Origin: Chroococcopsis sp964623815
Lineage (GTDB): Bacteria; Cyanobacteriota; Cyanobacteriia; Cyanobacteriales; Microcystaceae
Reading direction: 5' to 3'
Assembly: GCA_964623815.1 (NCBI GenBank)
Contig: CAZUVR010000015.1
Span: 1-64,000, forward strand
Length of the DNA: 64,000 bases
A program made the position numbers and the translations under genes. Positions 26,301 through 33,262 of this stretch are shown here, piece by piece. Under the pieces are notes generated by a model. That model saw only the letters and a program-made list of their open reading frames with translations. It searched no databases and was not told the DNA's origin. The stretch's first letter is position 1; each line of letters starts with the position of its first letter.

Positions 26301-28422
26301 CTCCAGGGCTACGGGGCCGAAAACAAGCGCGGAAATTTATAGCAAGTTAGTGCCATTATCTATCGATGATAGCTCCTTGCTCCTCTTGGATTATCTCAGA
26401 CGATCGATCGCCCGTCTATTACAATTAACCCCCGATAGTATCTCTCCCTCCGCTAGTCTCCTCGATTTAGGTTTGGATTCTCTGATGGTGATGGAGGCTA
26501 TCAACCTGATTAAAAGTGACTTGCACTTAATGTTATACCCTAGGGAAATTTACGAGCGGCCCATTCTAGAAAATCTAGCCGCCTATCTGGCGCGGGAATT
26601 CCATCGGGTTCATAATGGAGTCGTGCTAGAGTCTTCTTCAAGCTTAAATCTACCCGCTATAGCTTCTAGTAGGGTAGTGGTAGAGAAGAAATTACCGCCC
26701 ATAGCTTTTATTCTCTCTAGCCCGCGCTCTGGCTCTACTCTCTTACGAGTTATGTTAGCGGGGCATCCGGCTTTAGCTGTGCCCCCGGAATTACATTTAC
26801 TTCCCTTCGACTCGATGGCGCAAAGGCAAAAGGATTTATCTTTCTCTGGCCTCAGCGAAGGTTTGCAGAAAGCGATTATGAATCTTAAAGGAGTATCGAG
26901 CCAAGAAAGCGAGGAAATTCTGCGGAGTTGGATAAATCAAGATCGATCGATACCCGATGTTTACGCTACCCTACAGGAGTATGCTGGTTCTCGTTTGCTA
27001 GTCGATAAGTCTCCTACCTACGCATTCTATGCCGAAACTCTAGAGCGGGCCGAAAGCATTTTTGATGGGGCTAAATATATACATCTGGTGCGCCATCCCT
27101 ACGCGGTGATTGAATCCTTCTACCGTCTCCGTATGGATAAACTCATCGGCCTCGATAACGATAATCCCTATGAATTATCTCAATTAGTCTGGTCGAGAAG
27201 TAATCAAAATATTCTTGATTTCTTGGCTAAAATATCACCAGAAAGACACCATTTTATGGTTTACGAAGAGTTAGTTACGAATCCAGAAATAGAGATGAGA
27301 AAATTGTGTGAATTTCTAGCAATAGATTTTCATACATCTCTATTAAATCCTTATGAAGGCGAAAGAATGACGGGCGGAGTTCATGATAAATCTCTTGGTG
27401 TGGGCGATCCTAATTTCCTCAAAAGAAAAGAGATAGATCCTAAATTAGCTGTCGCCTGGCAGAAAATAGAGTTACCGATTAAGTTGGACAATTTTGCTCG
27501 TAACGTCGCCGCTAGGTTCAATTACGAATTACCGAGAGAATCTCAATCTTCATCCCCTGTAGAGAGAGAAGAAACCTATATTAACCTGAGAGGACTAGAT
27601 ATATGTATATCGAGCTGGGGGGCAGATACGGGTAAAAATATCCTCTGTCTACACGGTATTTTAGAACAGGGGCCGGTATGGCAGGAGGTGGCTAATTTTT
27701 TAGTGGAGCAGGGCTATCGAGTTGTGGCACCGGATTTGAGAGGACACGGTAAATCGGCGCATGTCTCATCTTATAATCTAATGGATTTCCTCGGTGATAT
27801 AGATAGGATAGTAACAAAATTATTCGATACTCCCATAACTATCGTCGGGCACTCTTTCGGCTCGATTTTAGCCGCTATCTATAGCGGTATTCGTCGGGAA
27901 AAAGTGAATAATCTGGTATTGGTAGAAACGATTATCCCCGGTAATACTCAACCAGCAGAGGCGGTTAATCAACTAACCGCTCATCTTGACTACCTTGCCT
28001 CTCCTCCCGCTCATCCGGTATTCCCTAACCTGTCATCGGCGGCTAAACGTCTGAGGATGGCTACGCCTGGGTTATCGGAAACCTTATCCTTACAATTAGC
28101 TGAGAGAATCATGGAAGCCTGTGAAGGTGGCTACCGCTGGCGTTGGGATTCTCTTTTAAAAACCCGCGCCGGAATCGAGTTTAATGGAATAGATAGAAAT
28201 CGTTATCTATCTATTTTAAAAGCGATCTCAGCCCCGATTACTCTAGTCTACGGAGATAAGAGTGAGTTTAATCGTCCCGAAGATATACAACAACAACGGG
28301 AGGCGATGACTCGGGCATCTAAAATAGTCATTCCGGGTGGTCACAACCTGCCTTTAGAAAATAGTATGGCAGTAGCGAAAATCATCCTCGATTCTATTAA
28401 CTCTCTATCTTTAATCGGCTAA
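20335..28422 (+). CDS. ols: Olefin synthase: FAAL-ACP-KS-AT-KR-ACP-ST-TE type I polyketide synthase
   Basis: A 2695-residue megasynthase that elongates an activated fatty acid by one malonyl unit and converts it to a terminal alkene. Domains in order: fatty acyl-ACP ligase (about 1-590, with YTSGSTGLPKGV near 168); ACP1 (GLDSLQ, near 627); ketosynthase from about 681 with Cys834, His969 and His1006; acyltransferase with Ser1269 (GHSVGEY) and HAFH, the malonyl-type motif; ketoreductase with TGGLGKLG (1753-1760) and Tyr1895; ACP2 with Ser2049 (GLDSL); sulfotransferase with SPRSGST from 2129; alpha/beta thioesterase with Ser2507 (GHSFGS) and His2670. This is exactly the Ols architecture (2718 residues in Synechococcus PCC 7002): sulfation of the beta-hydroxyl, then decarboxylative elimination. 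All catalytic residues looked for are present. The AT-KR linker holds a repeat-like insertion. Confidence 0.96.
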   Translation: MKRKISNFVDLLQDYALADPKKTIFTFLADGETETASVTYERLDREAKAIASRLQSLQGKGERALLLYPPGLEFISAFFGCLYAGVIAVPAYPPRANRSLDRLQSIVGDASAKLILTTSSLVDTIEGKLFHSSREQSLQSITTDTLPIESADDWQPLKPNSDDLAFLQYTSGSTGLPKGVMVSHENLIHNSGLINNCFGDTSENSGVSWLPPYHDMGLIGGILQPIYVNAAAQYLMPPVAFLQRPGRWLSAISKYKITTSGAPNFAYDLCVNQIDTEQKESIDLSSWTLAFSGAEPVRYATLKKFAETFAPQGFKYSSFYSCYGMAETTLIVSGGIREAAPISNSFNPKAIENNKVITDGGDDNVTLVSSGKPVMNITRIVNPETLQACGDGEIGEIWVNSPSVAQGYWNRSQLTQEIFRATLADTPNTYFLRTGDLGFIHDGELYITGRLKDLIIIRGRNHYPQDIELTVENSHPALREACGAAFAVEIDGEEKLVIVYEVKRSHIRKLNVEEVTKAVSKAVLQNHELQPHAIVLLKTGSIPKTSSGKIQRHACKADYLEGSLNTVGAWQRETPAKEAPTTKPQCENTQPANIIAVWLVNKIAQNLGVGPGDIDTKEPLISYGLDSLQAVRLSAELEDWLGVKLAPTLVYDYPTIDALARYLSQGDASAQTSTRKFSGDKIAVVGMGCRFPGADNPQDFWQLLTGGGDAITVNSSRWEQPAPGGFLKDIDKFDANFFNISPREAAEIDPQQRLLLETAWTALESGGINPLSLQGSRTGVFVGISSQDYSQIRLQKSLETNPYVGTGNAHSIAANRLSYILDLRGPSLAVDTACSSSLVAVHLAVQSLQTGECESAIVGGVNLLLSSELTETFTKSGMMAADGRCKTFSALADGYVRGEGCGVVILKPLSQAIKDGNPVLGIIRGSAINQDGRSNGLTAPNGLAQQAVIRQALANAGVDAAEVSYVEAHGTGTALGDPIEVNSLKSVYNRPSGDLWLGSVKANIGHLESAAGIAGLIKTILCLQNQSIPPQLHLEALNPHIEIKDTPISIPTILQPWQLEDNKPRLAGVSSFGFGGTNAHVILEGISITSAVNNDHDRGVHILSLSGKSAPALKDTVRSYQDYLARSGEINLADIAYTTNVSRSHFSYRQAIVGSSKEEILQKLSLYQGAEEVNINTDIAFLFTGQGSQYGRMGEELYKTQPVFKKEIDRCAEVLESYLDKPLLSVLFADSDLIHETVYTQPCLFVLEYALAKLWQSWGINPGVVMGHSVGEYVAACIAGVFSLEDGLKLISARGRLMQSLPQAGMMVAVFAAEGMVRKAIEPYQDKISIAAINGQHIVISGDEDAISIVVNSLKDKQIKTKALKVSHAFHSPLMEPILENFAGLAKNITYNLPQIEIISNLTGKPAPEEITRPEYWVNHIIQPVRFADSIDYLHQRGYQVYLEIGAQPILSGMGRAFIESNYNHDRDYYWLCSLRKDVSQWVQILESLGELYRLGIDIDWQSFNSGNNRKIIAGLPTYPFQRQSYWFTQETAIDFYTPRWHESGVESRDSSPFPIMIFSEGGQLSKELVKESSNTWVVCKGETYARQSGEWIINPRDKEHFLSLLKDLDTSELNLIYLWSLSPSDETGDCQSLLYLLQSLSQTSIKAKLWVVTRGSQQVTGLDTPVNIATAALWGLGRVIALEYPHYWGGIIDLPSQIGVDEAHSLLREINAKDKEAQIAYRQGNRYILRLEKNQIIETRKVNYSGGTYLITGGLGKLGLRVCQWLVRRGATSIALMSRNGPGIEAGNIIRNLLDSGINLQIITGDVSNRDDVGNALKIIGERMLPLKGVIHAAGVLADGLLENQSWENFEKVLKPKIAGARHLHDLTLDIPLDLFILFSSAASLLGSPGQGNYAAANSFLDGLALYRQSLGLPALAINWGTIDEGMATTSPRAVKGLHLIPVETMLSSLEKLLAQSAPQVGAIGADWDEIAQQLTGWRDMPYFAHLISRATGPKTSAEIYSKLVPLSIDDSSLLLLDYLRRSIARLLQLTPDSISPSASLLDLGLDSLMVMEAINLIKSDLHLMLYPREIYERPILENLAAYLAREFHRVHNGVVLESSSSLNLPAIASSRVVVEKKLPPIAFILSSPRSGSTLLRVMLAGHPALAVPPELHLLPFDSMAQRQKDLSFSGLSEGLQKAIMNLKGVSSQESEEILRSWINQDRSIPDVYATLQEYAGSRLLVDKSPTYAFYAETLERAESIFDGAKYIHLVRHPYAVIESFYRLRMDKLIGLDNDNPYELSQLVWSRSNQNILDFLAKISPERHHFMVYEELVTNPEIEMRKLCEFLAIDFHTSLLNPYEGERMTGGVHDKSLGVGDPNFLKRKEIDPKLAVAWQKIELPIKLDNFARNVAARFNYELPRESQSSSPVEREETYINLRGLDICISSWGADTGKNILCLHGILEQGPVWQEVANFLVEQGYRVVAPDLRGHGKSAHVSSYNLMDFLGDIDRIVTKLFDTPITIVGHSFGSILAAIYSGIRREKVNNLVLVETIIPGNTQPAEAVNQLTAHLDYLASPPAHPVFPNLSSAAKRLRMATPGLSETLSLQLAERIMEACEGGYRWRWDSLLKTRAGIEFNGIDRNRYLSILKAISAPITLVYGDKSEFNRPEDIQQQREAMTRASKIVIPGGHNLPLENSMAVAKIILDSINSLSLIG
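24961..24983. repeat. ACTCCC/GGGAGT-type tract inside the olefin synthase gene
   Basis: GAGTCGGGAGTAGAGAGTCGGG within the AT-KR linker encodes ESGVESR. It resembles the intergenic GGGAGTCGGGAGT tracts of this window in reverse orientation, and keeps the frame. Confidence 0.5.
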
Positions 28423-28427
28423 AAGCA

Positions 28428-28453
28428 ACCCGCAGATAAATTTATCAGCGGGT
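28428..28453. terminator. Terminator hairpin between ols and psbY (best for psbY)
   Basis: ACCCGC-A-GATAAA with TTTATC-A-GCGGGT forms a near-perfect stem with one A-A mismatch. On the minus strand it is followed by TTGCTTTTAG, so it can end psbY; it probably also ends ols. Confidence 0.7.
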
Positions 28454-28480
28454 CGATAAAAGGTACTAAAAATTATCAAG

Positions 28481-28600
28481 TTAACTTTGTTTGCTTAAGA
28501 ATTGTTGAAACTGTCTGATAGCAGCAGCACCGATATTAAACAAAGCCCAAGAACCAGCAATGATTACCGGTAATAAAACTACAATAACGCGCCAATCCAT
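28481..28600 (-). CDS. psbY: Photosystem II protein Y (PsbY)
   Basis: A 39-residue gene missed by length-limited gene calling. The protein begins MDWRVIVVLLPVIIAGSW, followed by ALFNIGAAAIRQFQQFLSKQS. The MDWRVIVV start, one membrane helix (about residues 5-25) and the NIGAAAxRQ turn are the PsbY hallmark. PsbY is a peripheral low-mass subunit of photosystem II near cytochrome b559 in the thylakoid membrane. GGAGAT lies about ten bases before the ATG. The gene stands alone, tail to tail with the olefin synthase, sharing its terminator hairpin. Confidence 0.93.
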   Translation of the reverse strand: MDWRVIVVLLPVIIAGSWALFNIGAAAIRQFQQFLSKQS

Positions 28601-28701
28601 AAATTAAATCTCCGTCTTATACGATCGATGTAAACTACAGGGATTTTCAAATCATTGAGATACCTTGATCAAGGAAAAGCTTTAATATATAAAAGCTTCT
28701 A

Positions 28702-28735
28702 ACCCCGACTCCCGACTCCCAATTCCTGACTCCCT
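28702..28735. repeat. ACTCCC-type intergenic repeat tract
   Basis: CCCCGACTCCCGACTCCCAA followed by TTCCTGACTCCC, between psbY and the gamma-carbonic-anhydrase gene: about five units of ACTCCC(A/G). Confidence 0.75.
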
Positions 28736-28776
28736 CTGTAATCGTGTTCTCATCATTTATATATAACCTAATCGGG

Positions 28777-29322
28777 TCAACTTGTGAATCCTATATCGCT
28801 TCCTTTTCCAGCGTGAACTAAAGCCAGTTTAGTATACCGTTGAGCGTGTTCGATCAATCCCCGGGCTTCTTCCTCCGATACATCGCGGGATTTTTTCGCG
28901 GGAATCCCCACCACTAAAGAGCGGGGCGGCACATCTTTCGTCACTACCGCACCCGCGCCGATGATACTTCCCGCCCCCACTCTTACACCATTCCACACCA
29001 CTGCATTAACACCGATGAGACAACCGCGCTCGATATGGGCCGCGTGAATTACGGCCCCGTGCCCCACAGTAACATAGTCTTCCAATACGGTGACGATTCC
29101 TGGCTCTCCGTGCAGTACAGCCCCATCTTGAATGTTAGTATAATCGCCGATCGAGATTTTTTCCACGTCTGCCCTCACCACCGCACTATACCAAACGCTC
29201 ACGCCTAATCCTAGGGACACATTCCCTATAACCGTAGCTGTGGGGGCTATGAAAGCTACTTTTGAGGTATCTGGGGGCAACCAAAATTTTTCTACAGTAC
29301 TTTCCCTATTATTCGAGTACAT
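28777..29322 (-). CDS. Gamma-carbonic-anhydrase family hexapeptide-repeat protein
   Basis: A 181-residue left-handed beta-helix protein with repeating hexapeptides (IGNVSL, VSVWYS, ISIGDY, VTVGHG, IGAGAV). His71, His88 and His93 sit where the gamma-class enzymes bind zinc between subunits (GAVLHGEP, VGHGAVIHAAH). It is close to the YrdA/CaiE/PaaY group and to the N-terminal part of CcmM, but lacks the RbcS-like repeats of CcmM. Catalysis of CO2 hydration is possible but many members are inactive. It stands alone between repeat-containing gaps on both sides. Confidence 0.9.
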   Translation of the reverse strand: MYSNNRESTVEKFWLPPDTSKVAFIAPTATVIGNVSLGLGVSVWYSAVVRADVEKISIGDYTNIQDGAVLHGEPGIVTVLEDYVTVGHGAVIHAAHIERGCLIGVNAVVWNGVRVGAGSIIGAGAVVTKDVPPRSLVVGIPAKKSRDVSEEEARGLIEHAQRYTKLALVHAGKGSDIGFTS

Positions 29323-29358
29323 TAACTTGCTCCTAACCTTTACATAGTAACAATTTAA

Positions 29359-29393
29359 CCCCTAACTCCCGACTCCCAACTCCTAACCCCTTA
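29359..29393. repeat. ACTCCC-type intergenic repeat tract
   Basis: CCCCTAACTCCCGACTCCCA followed by ACTCCTAACCCC, upstream of the gamma-carbonic-anhydrase gene. Same family as the tract at 28702. Confidence 0.75.
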
Positions 29394-29517
29394 CTCGCCT
29401 CTATGTCATCGAGTAATTAAGGAAAGTCTAAGATCAAAAGCCTACAGAGGCTAGTCGATATAATATATCTAAGTTTCCAATGTTAGTAGATCGATTTTTA
29501 AAACTAGGTTATACCTC

Positions 29518-30024
29518 ATGAACGCTGCTTTACAATATCCCGTTTTCGGCCCCGATATTCAATGCCCCCATTGTCGTCAGGTAATTCCCGCTCTGACTCT
29601 GACGGATACCTATCTTTGTCCCCGTCACGGCGCTTTTGAAGCCAATCCCCACTCGAAAGAGTTAGTCCATCTTCAATCCGGCAGACACTGGCGCTTATGG
29701 CAGGGAGAATGGTATCGACAACACACTCATCCCGATGGTATCCGTTTCGAGATACACGAGGCACTCGATCGATTATACACTCAGGGCTACCGCGCTACAA
29801 AAGTGATCATCGCCTACCGCTATAAGGAGTTAGTCAGCTCTTATCTGGAGAGAAACACCCCCTGGCGTAATACCCCCGATGCCAATGTCCCCAAACTTTA
29901 CGGTTTACCCGTTGAATTCAGCTCCGATGAACCCGATGAACCCTGTTGGGATGTGATTAATTTTGATTTAGAAAAAGAACCAGGTGTTCCCAAACGTTAC
30001 CCCTATTTCCGTCTTTTCGACTAA
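29518..30024 (+). CDS. TIGR02652-family cyanobacterial conserved protein
   Basis: A 168-residue protein seen across cyanobacteria as TIGR02652. The N-terminal third carries a zinc-ribbon-like set: CPHC near residue 20 and LCPRHGAF near 38. Other landmarks are GRHWRLWQGEWYRQHTHPDGIRFEIHEALDRLY (split by a turn) and the C-terminal WDVINFDLEKEPG. Function unknown. GGTTATACCTC before the ATG gives only a weak ribosome site. It is followed after 52 bases by the VOC-family gene on the same strand. Confidence 0.85.
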   Translation: MNAALQYPVFGPDIQCPHCRQVIPALTLTDTYLCPRHGAFEANPHSKELVHLQSGRHWRLWQGEWYRQHTHPDGIRFEIHEALDRLYTQGYRATKVIIAYRYKELVSSYLERNTPWRNTPDANVPKLYGLPVEFSSDEPDEPCWDVINFDLEKEPGVPKRYPYFRLFD

Positions 30025-30076
30025 AAGGGAGCATTTTACCCCCATTAGCTACTAGCCACTAACCACTCTCCCCACC

Positions 30077-30496
30077 ATGCTGCATCACGTTTCCATTCGT
30101 ACTGCCAACATCCATCGTGCGATCGCTTTCTATGAGATATTAGGCTTTACCGTCTGTGAGCGTTTCACCACCGGTTACACCCTCGCCTGTTGGATGGAGG
30201 GGTTAAACGGTAGAATCGAACTCATCCAGATTCCTGAGCCTTCCCCGCCCCCAGATGCATTCGCCGATGAGCATTATGTTGGTTACTATCACATCTCCTT
30301 CGACTTAACCCGACAGATAAACAGCCTTCCGGTGTGGTTAAAGAGCCTTCAAGATAGCTTCGCTCAAAACCCAGATTTATCGCCGCTTAAAGTGCTGTTA
30401 GCGCCGACACAGCAGATGATTGGTGATAACGTCTACGAGGTGCTTTTTCTCGCCGATAGCGACGGTTTACCCCTGGAGTTTATTCGTCAAATGTAA
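30077..30496 (+). CDS. VOC-superfamily (glyoxalase/dioxygenase fold) protein
   Basis: A 139-residue protein with two beta-alpha-beta-beta-beta units of the vicinal oxygen chelate fold. Motifs: LHHVSIRTANIHRAIAFYEILGF at the start with a metal-type His, RIELIQIPEP with Glu, HISFDLT in the middle and the C-terminal FLADSDGLPLEFIRQ with Glu. The metal triad of glyoxalase-type enzymes can thus be proposed. Substrate unknown. It lies close behind the TIGR02652 gene and may share its transcript. Confidence 0.88.
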   Translation: MLHHVSIRTANIHRAIAFYEILGFTVCERFTTGYTLACWMEGLNGRIELIQIPEPSPPPDAFADEHYVGYYHISFDLTRQINSLPVWLKSLQDSFAQNPDLSPLKVLLAPTQQMIGDNVYEVLFLADSDGLPLEFIRQM

Positions 30497-30601
30497 AGAA
30501 GTATTACAATCATGCCGTCAAAACGCTATGACAGCTTGACATAACGGAGAAGGAAAGGATAAGGTAAGGGAACGTACCCGGGTAAAACAAATCTAAGTGA
30601 T

Positions 30602-30943
30602 ATGCAAGACAAGCAAAAAGTCACACTGTACCTTCCTCCAGGAATCCATCGTCAGTTAAAAATCAAAGCGGCCATCGACGAAGAATCGATGTCAGGGATA
30701 GTAGAGAAGGCGATCGACTTTTATCTCAAACACCCTGAAAAGGTGGAAGAAATAGAGTCAGCCAGTTACGGCAGAACACATCAGGTACACACCTGTCCCG
30801 AATGTGAATCATCGCTGGTAATAAGGAACGGTCGTATAGTCTCTTTAAAAACTCAGCCGACGATAGTGACCGAAGAATATGGTTTAGTACCGGAAGCGGG
30901 AAGCGTACCGAGTGCGGAAGCAGCCGAACTAGTTCCTTGCTAA
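30602..30943 (+). CDS. Ribbon-helix-helix protein with C-terminal single zinc-knuckle-like segment
   Basis: A 113-residue protein. Residues 5-45 (KVTLYLPPGIHRQLKIKAAID, then EESMSGIVEKAIDFYL) are a ribbon-helix-helix DNA-binding domain. A second part carries CPEC near residue 62, followed by SSLVIRNGRIVSL, like half of a zinc ribbon. The tail is acidic and ends in Cys. It is 55 bases upstream of ycf46 on the same strand, so it may regulate or accompany it. I do not recognise a named family; the DNA-binding role is inferred from the RHH part. Confidence 0.75.
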   Translation: MQDKQKVTLYLPPGIHRQLKIKAAIDEESMSGIVEKAIDFYLKHPEKVEEIESASYGRTHQVHTCPECESSLVIRNGRIVSLKTQPTIVTEEYGLVPEAGSVPSAEAAELVPC

Positions 30944-30998
30944 ACCCGGTTCAAGGGACTAAATAGAGAAAAAACGTTAGTAAATAAGGGTCGAAGCG

Positions 30999-32522
30999 AT
31001 GAAAGAGGAGCTAAACATACTCATACAGGCTCAATATCCTCTTATCTACCTCGTAACATCAGAGGAAGAAAGAGCAGAGCAAGCAATATCGAGAATAGCG
31101 CAGGCCAACGTACAATCAGGGTCAACCGCAAGAAAAGTATATTTATGGACTGTGACACACGGTATAGTGGAGTATGGGCAGCCCCGGCAGACAACCCAAC
31201 ATAACACGGTATCGCCAGAAGCGGCGATCGAGTGGACGGTAAGACAGAAAGAACCAGGAATATATATATTCAAGGACTTACATCCATTCATCACCTCACC
31301 ACCGGTAACGCGTTGGCTGAGAGATGCGATCGCGCTATTTAAAGGAACAGAAAAGATCATTATCTTGATGTCCCCCTTACAAGAGATACCGCTTGAGTTA
31401 GAAAAAGACGTGGTCATGTTAGATTTTGCCCTACCTGACTTGAGTGAACTGAATCAAGTTCTCAGCGTACAGTTAGACAAGATCAAGAACCGACGCACGA
31501 CGACGGAAACGAGGGAAAAATTACTGAAAGCCGCTTTGGGGCTAACGAAAGACGAAGCGGAAAAAGTATACAGAAAAGCTTATGTAAAAGCTGGACAACT
31601 CAGTGAGGAGGAAGTAGAAGTCGTCCTTTCCGAGAAAAAACAGCTCATCCGCCGCAACGGAATCCTAGAGTACATAGAAGAAGACCAGACGATAAATTCC
31701 GTAGGTGGTCTGGAAGAACTCAAGAAATGGCTCAAACAGCGTTCCAACGCTTTTACCGAACGTGCGAGAGAATACGGTTTACCCCAACCGAAAGGGATGC
31801 TAATATTGGGGGTACCGGGATGTGGAAAATCCCTAATCGCCAAAACCACAGCCCGCCTATGGGGATTACCCTTACTCCGGCTGGACATGGGCAGAGTCTA
31901 CGATGGCTCGATGGTGGGGCGCAGTGAAGCGAACCTGAGAAACGCCTTAAAAACTGCTGAATCCATATCACCCGCCATCCTCTTCATCGACGAACTAGAT
32001 AAAGCTTTCGCTGGGGGAGCTGGTTCAGGGGATTCAGACGGAGGCACATCGAGCAGAATATTCGGTTCCTTCCTGACCTGGATGCAAGAAAAAACCTCCC
32101 CTGTATTTGTAATGGCAACCGCGAACCGTATCGAACGTTTACCAGGGGAATTTCTCCGCAAAGGGCGGTTTGATGAAATCTTCTTCGTGGACTTACCCAC
32201 GCCAGAAGAGAGACAAGATATTTTCACGATACACCTTAGCAAACGTCGCTCTGATATATCCCGCTTCGATTTAGAGCAGTTGGCTACCGTATCCGATGGT
32301 TTTTCCGGTGCAGAGATAGAACAGGCACTAATAGCCGCGATGTACGAGGCATTCGCCCAGGATAGAGAGTTCACCCAACTCGACATCATCGCCGCGATTA
32401 AATCCACCCTACCCCTATCCCGCACCATGACTGAGCAGGTTACAGCTCTACGTGATTGGGCGAGACAACGCGCCCGGCCTGCGTCAGCCTCCGTCGCTGA
32501 GTATCAGCGGATGGAGTTCTAA
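30999..32522 (+). CDS. ycf46: AAA-family ATPase Ycf46
   Basis: A 507-residue AAA ATPase also encoded in some algal plastid genomes. The N-terminal 230 residues are the Ycf46-specific domain (MKEELNILIQAQYPLIYLVT). The AAA module has Walker A GVPGCGKS (271-278), Walker B ILFIDE (327-332), the sensor-1 MATANRIERLP and the arginine-finger region FLRKGRFDEIFFVDLP. The Synechocystis homologue (Slr0374) has been connected to CO2 utilisation and stress responses; the biochemical role is unknown. The RHH gene lies directly upstream, and Ycf35 follows. Confidence 0.95.
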   Translation: MKEELNILIQAQYPLIYLVTSEEERAEQAISRIAQANVQSGSTARKVYLWTVTHGIVEYGQPRQTTQHNTVSPEAAIEWTVRQKEPGIYIFKDLHPFITSPPVTRWLRDAIALFKGTEKIIILMSPLQEIPLELEKDVVMLDFALPDLSELNQVLSVQLDKIKNRRTTTETREKLLKAALGLTKDEAEKVYRKAYVKAGQLSEEEVEVVLSEKKQLIRRNGILEYIEEDQTINSVGGLEELKKWLKQRSNAFTERAREYGLPQPKGMLILGVPGCGKSLIAKTTARLWGLPLLRLDMGRVYDGSMVGRSEANLRNALKTAESISPAILFIDELDKAFAGGAGSGDSDGGTSSRIFGSFLTWMQEKTSPVFVMATANRIERLPGEFLRKGRFDEIFFVDLPTPEERQDIFTIHLSKRRSDISRFDLEQLATVSDGFSGAEIEQALIAAMYEAFAQDREFTQLDIIAAIKSTLPLSRTMTEQVTALRDWARQRARPASASVAEYQRMEF

Positions 32523-32554
32523 CAGACTTTCTCCTGCTCCCAACGGGAAGAAAG

Positions 32555-32572
32555 GCTAGTCACGAGACTAGC
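32555..32572 (+). other. Perfect short hairpin after ycf46
   Basis: GCTAGT (32555-32560), loop CACGAG, ACTAGC (32567-32572). No T-run follows, so it is not a standard terminator; it may stabilise the ycf46 message end. Confidence 0.45.
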
Positions 32573-32580
32573 AGTACGAT

Positions 32581-32613
32581 AAAAAAAGCCGCCCACTCTG
32601 TTTTAGAGACGGC
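32581..32613 (-). terminator. Minus-strand terminator-like hairpin between ycf46 and ycf35
   Basis: Read on the minus strand: GCCG, CTCT-AAAAC-AGAG, CGGC, then seven T. No minus-strand gene lies just upstream of it, since ycf35 is on the plus strand; it could stop antisense transcripts coming from the dnaG side. Confidence 0.55.
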
Positions 32614-32667
32614 ATAACTTAACTCTCGATTTGTTGTTGTAATTCTTATCTATTGGAGGAAATTCCG

Positions 32668-33021
32668 ATGTCTCATTTCAGCACTTTACGTACCAAAATC
32701 ACCGAAGCCGAAATCCTCAAGTCTTCTTTACGCGACCTCGGCATCAGCGTAAAAACCGAAGCTGATGTACGTGGATACAATGGTCAACGTATTCGCGCCG
32801 ACATCGTAGCTGTATTAGAAGGCGAATACGATTTAGGTTGGTCTCGTAACAGTGACGGCACCTTCGACCTCATTGCTGACCTTTGGGGCGTTGCTAAAAA
32901 ACATAATCAAACAGAATTAATCAATTCTATCAATCAAAAATATGCTGTTAACAAAACCTTATCTGAAGTAAAACAGCGTGGTTTACAGAACGCTAACGTT
33001 AAATTAGTTGTTCAAAGCTAA
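32668..33021 (+). CDS. ycf35: Ycf35 (DUF1257) protein
   Basis: A 117-residue protein conserved in cyanobacteria and red-type plastids as Ycf35. The start MSHFSTLRTKITEAEILKSS is nearly invariant in the family, and GGAGGA (32655-32660) sits at ideal distance, so the ATG at 32668 is chosen over an in-frame TTG at 32653. Other landmarks: VRGYNGQRIRADIVAVLEGEYDLGW and FDLIADLWGV. Function unknown. It is the second plastid-type ycf gene in a row, 145 bases after ycf46, and has its own terminator. Confidence 0.95.
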   Translation: MSHFSTLRTKITEAEILKSSLRDLGISVKTEADVRGYNGQRIRADIVAVLEGEYDLGWSRNSDGTFDLIADLWGVAKKHNQTELINSINQKYAVNKTLSEVKQRGLQNANVKLVVQS

Positions 33022-33045
33022 GAATTAAAGCGCGTTCCCAAGCCT

Positions 33046-33077
33046 AGGGGTTGACCAGTTCGGTTAGCCCTTTTTTT
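33046..33077 (+). terminator. Terminator of ycf35
   Basis: AGGG...ACC-AGTTC-GGT...CCCT forms an imperfect stem with an internal loop, followed by seven T (33071-33077). Confidence 0.7.
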
Positions 33078-33262
33078 GACTATTTAGATTATGAGCGCCT
33101 GCATTCACAGCTCGAACAAGATATTCAAGACCCCATCTCTGTAAAATATAGTCCGAGATTGCGAAATTTTTCATAAATAATGGGAATGTTAAGAGGGTAG
33201 TCTCTGAGATTGAGCGGTCATATGGTTACGTTTTACCTGATTATAAACGTAGCCATTTTCTT

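Noticed and set aside
31046..32428. Minus-strand frames of 100-176 codons inside ycf46
   Set aside because: They are antisense to a well-conserved AAA ATPase and show no family features.
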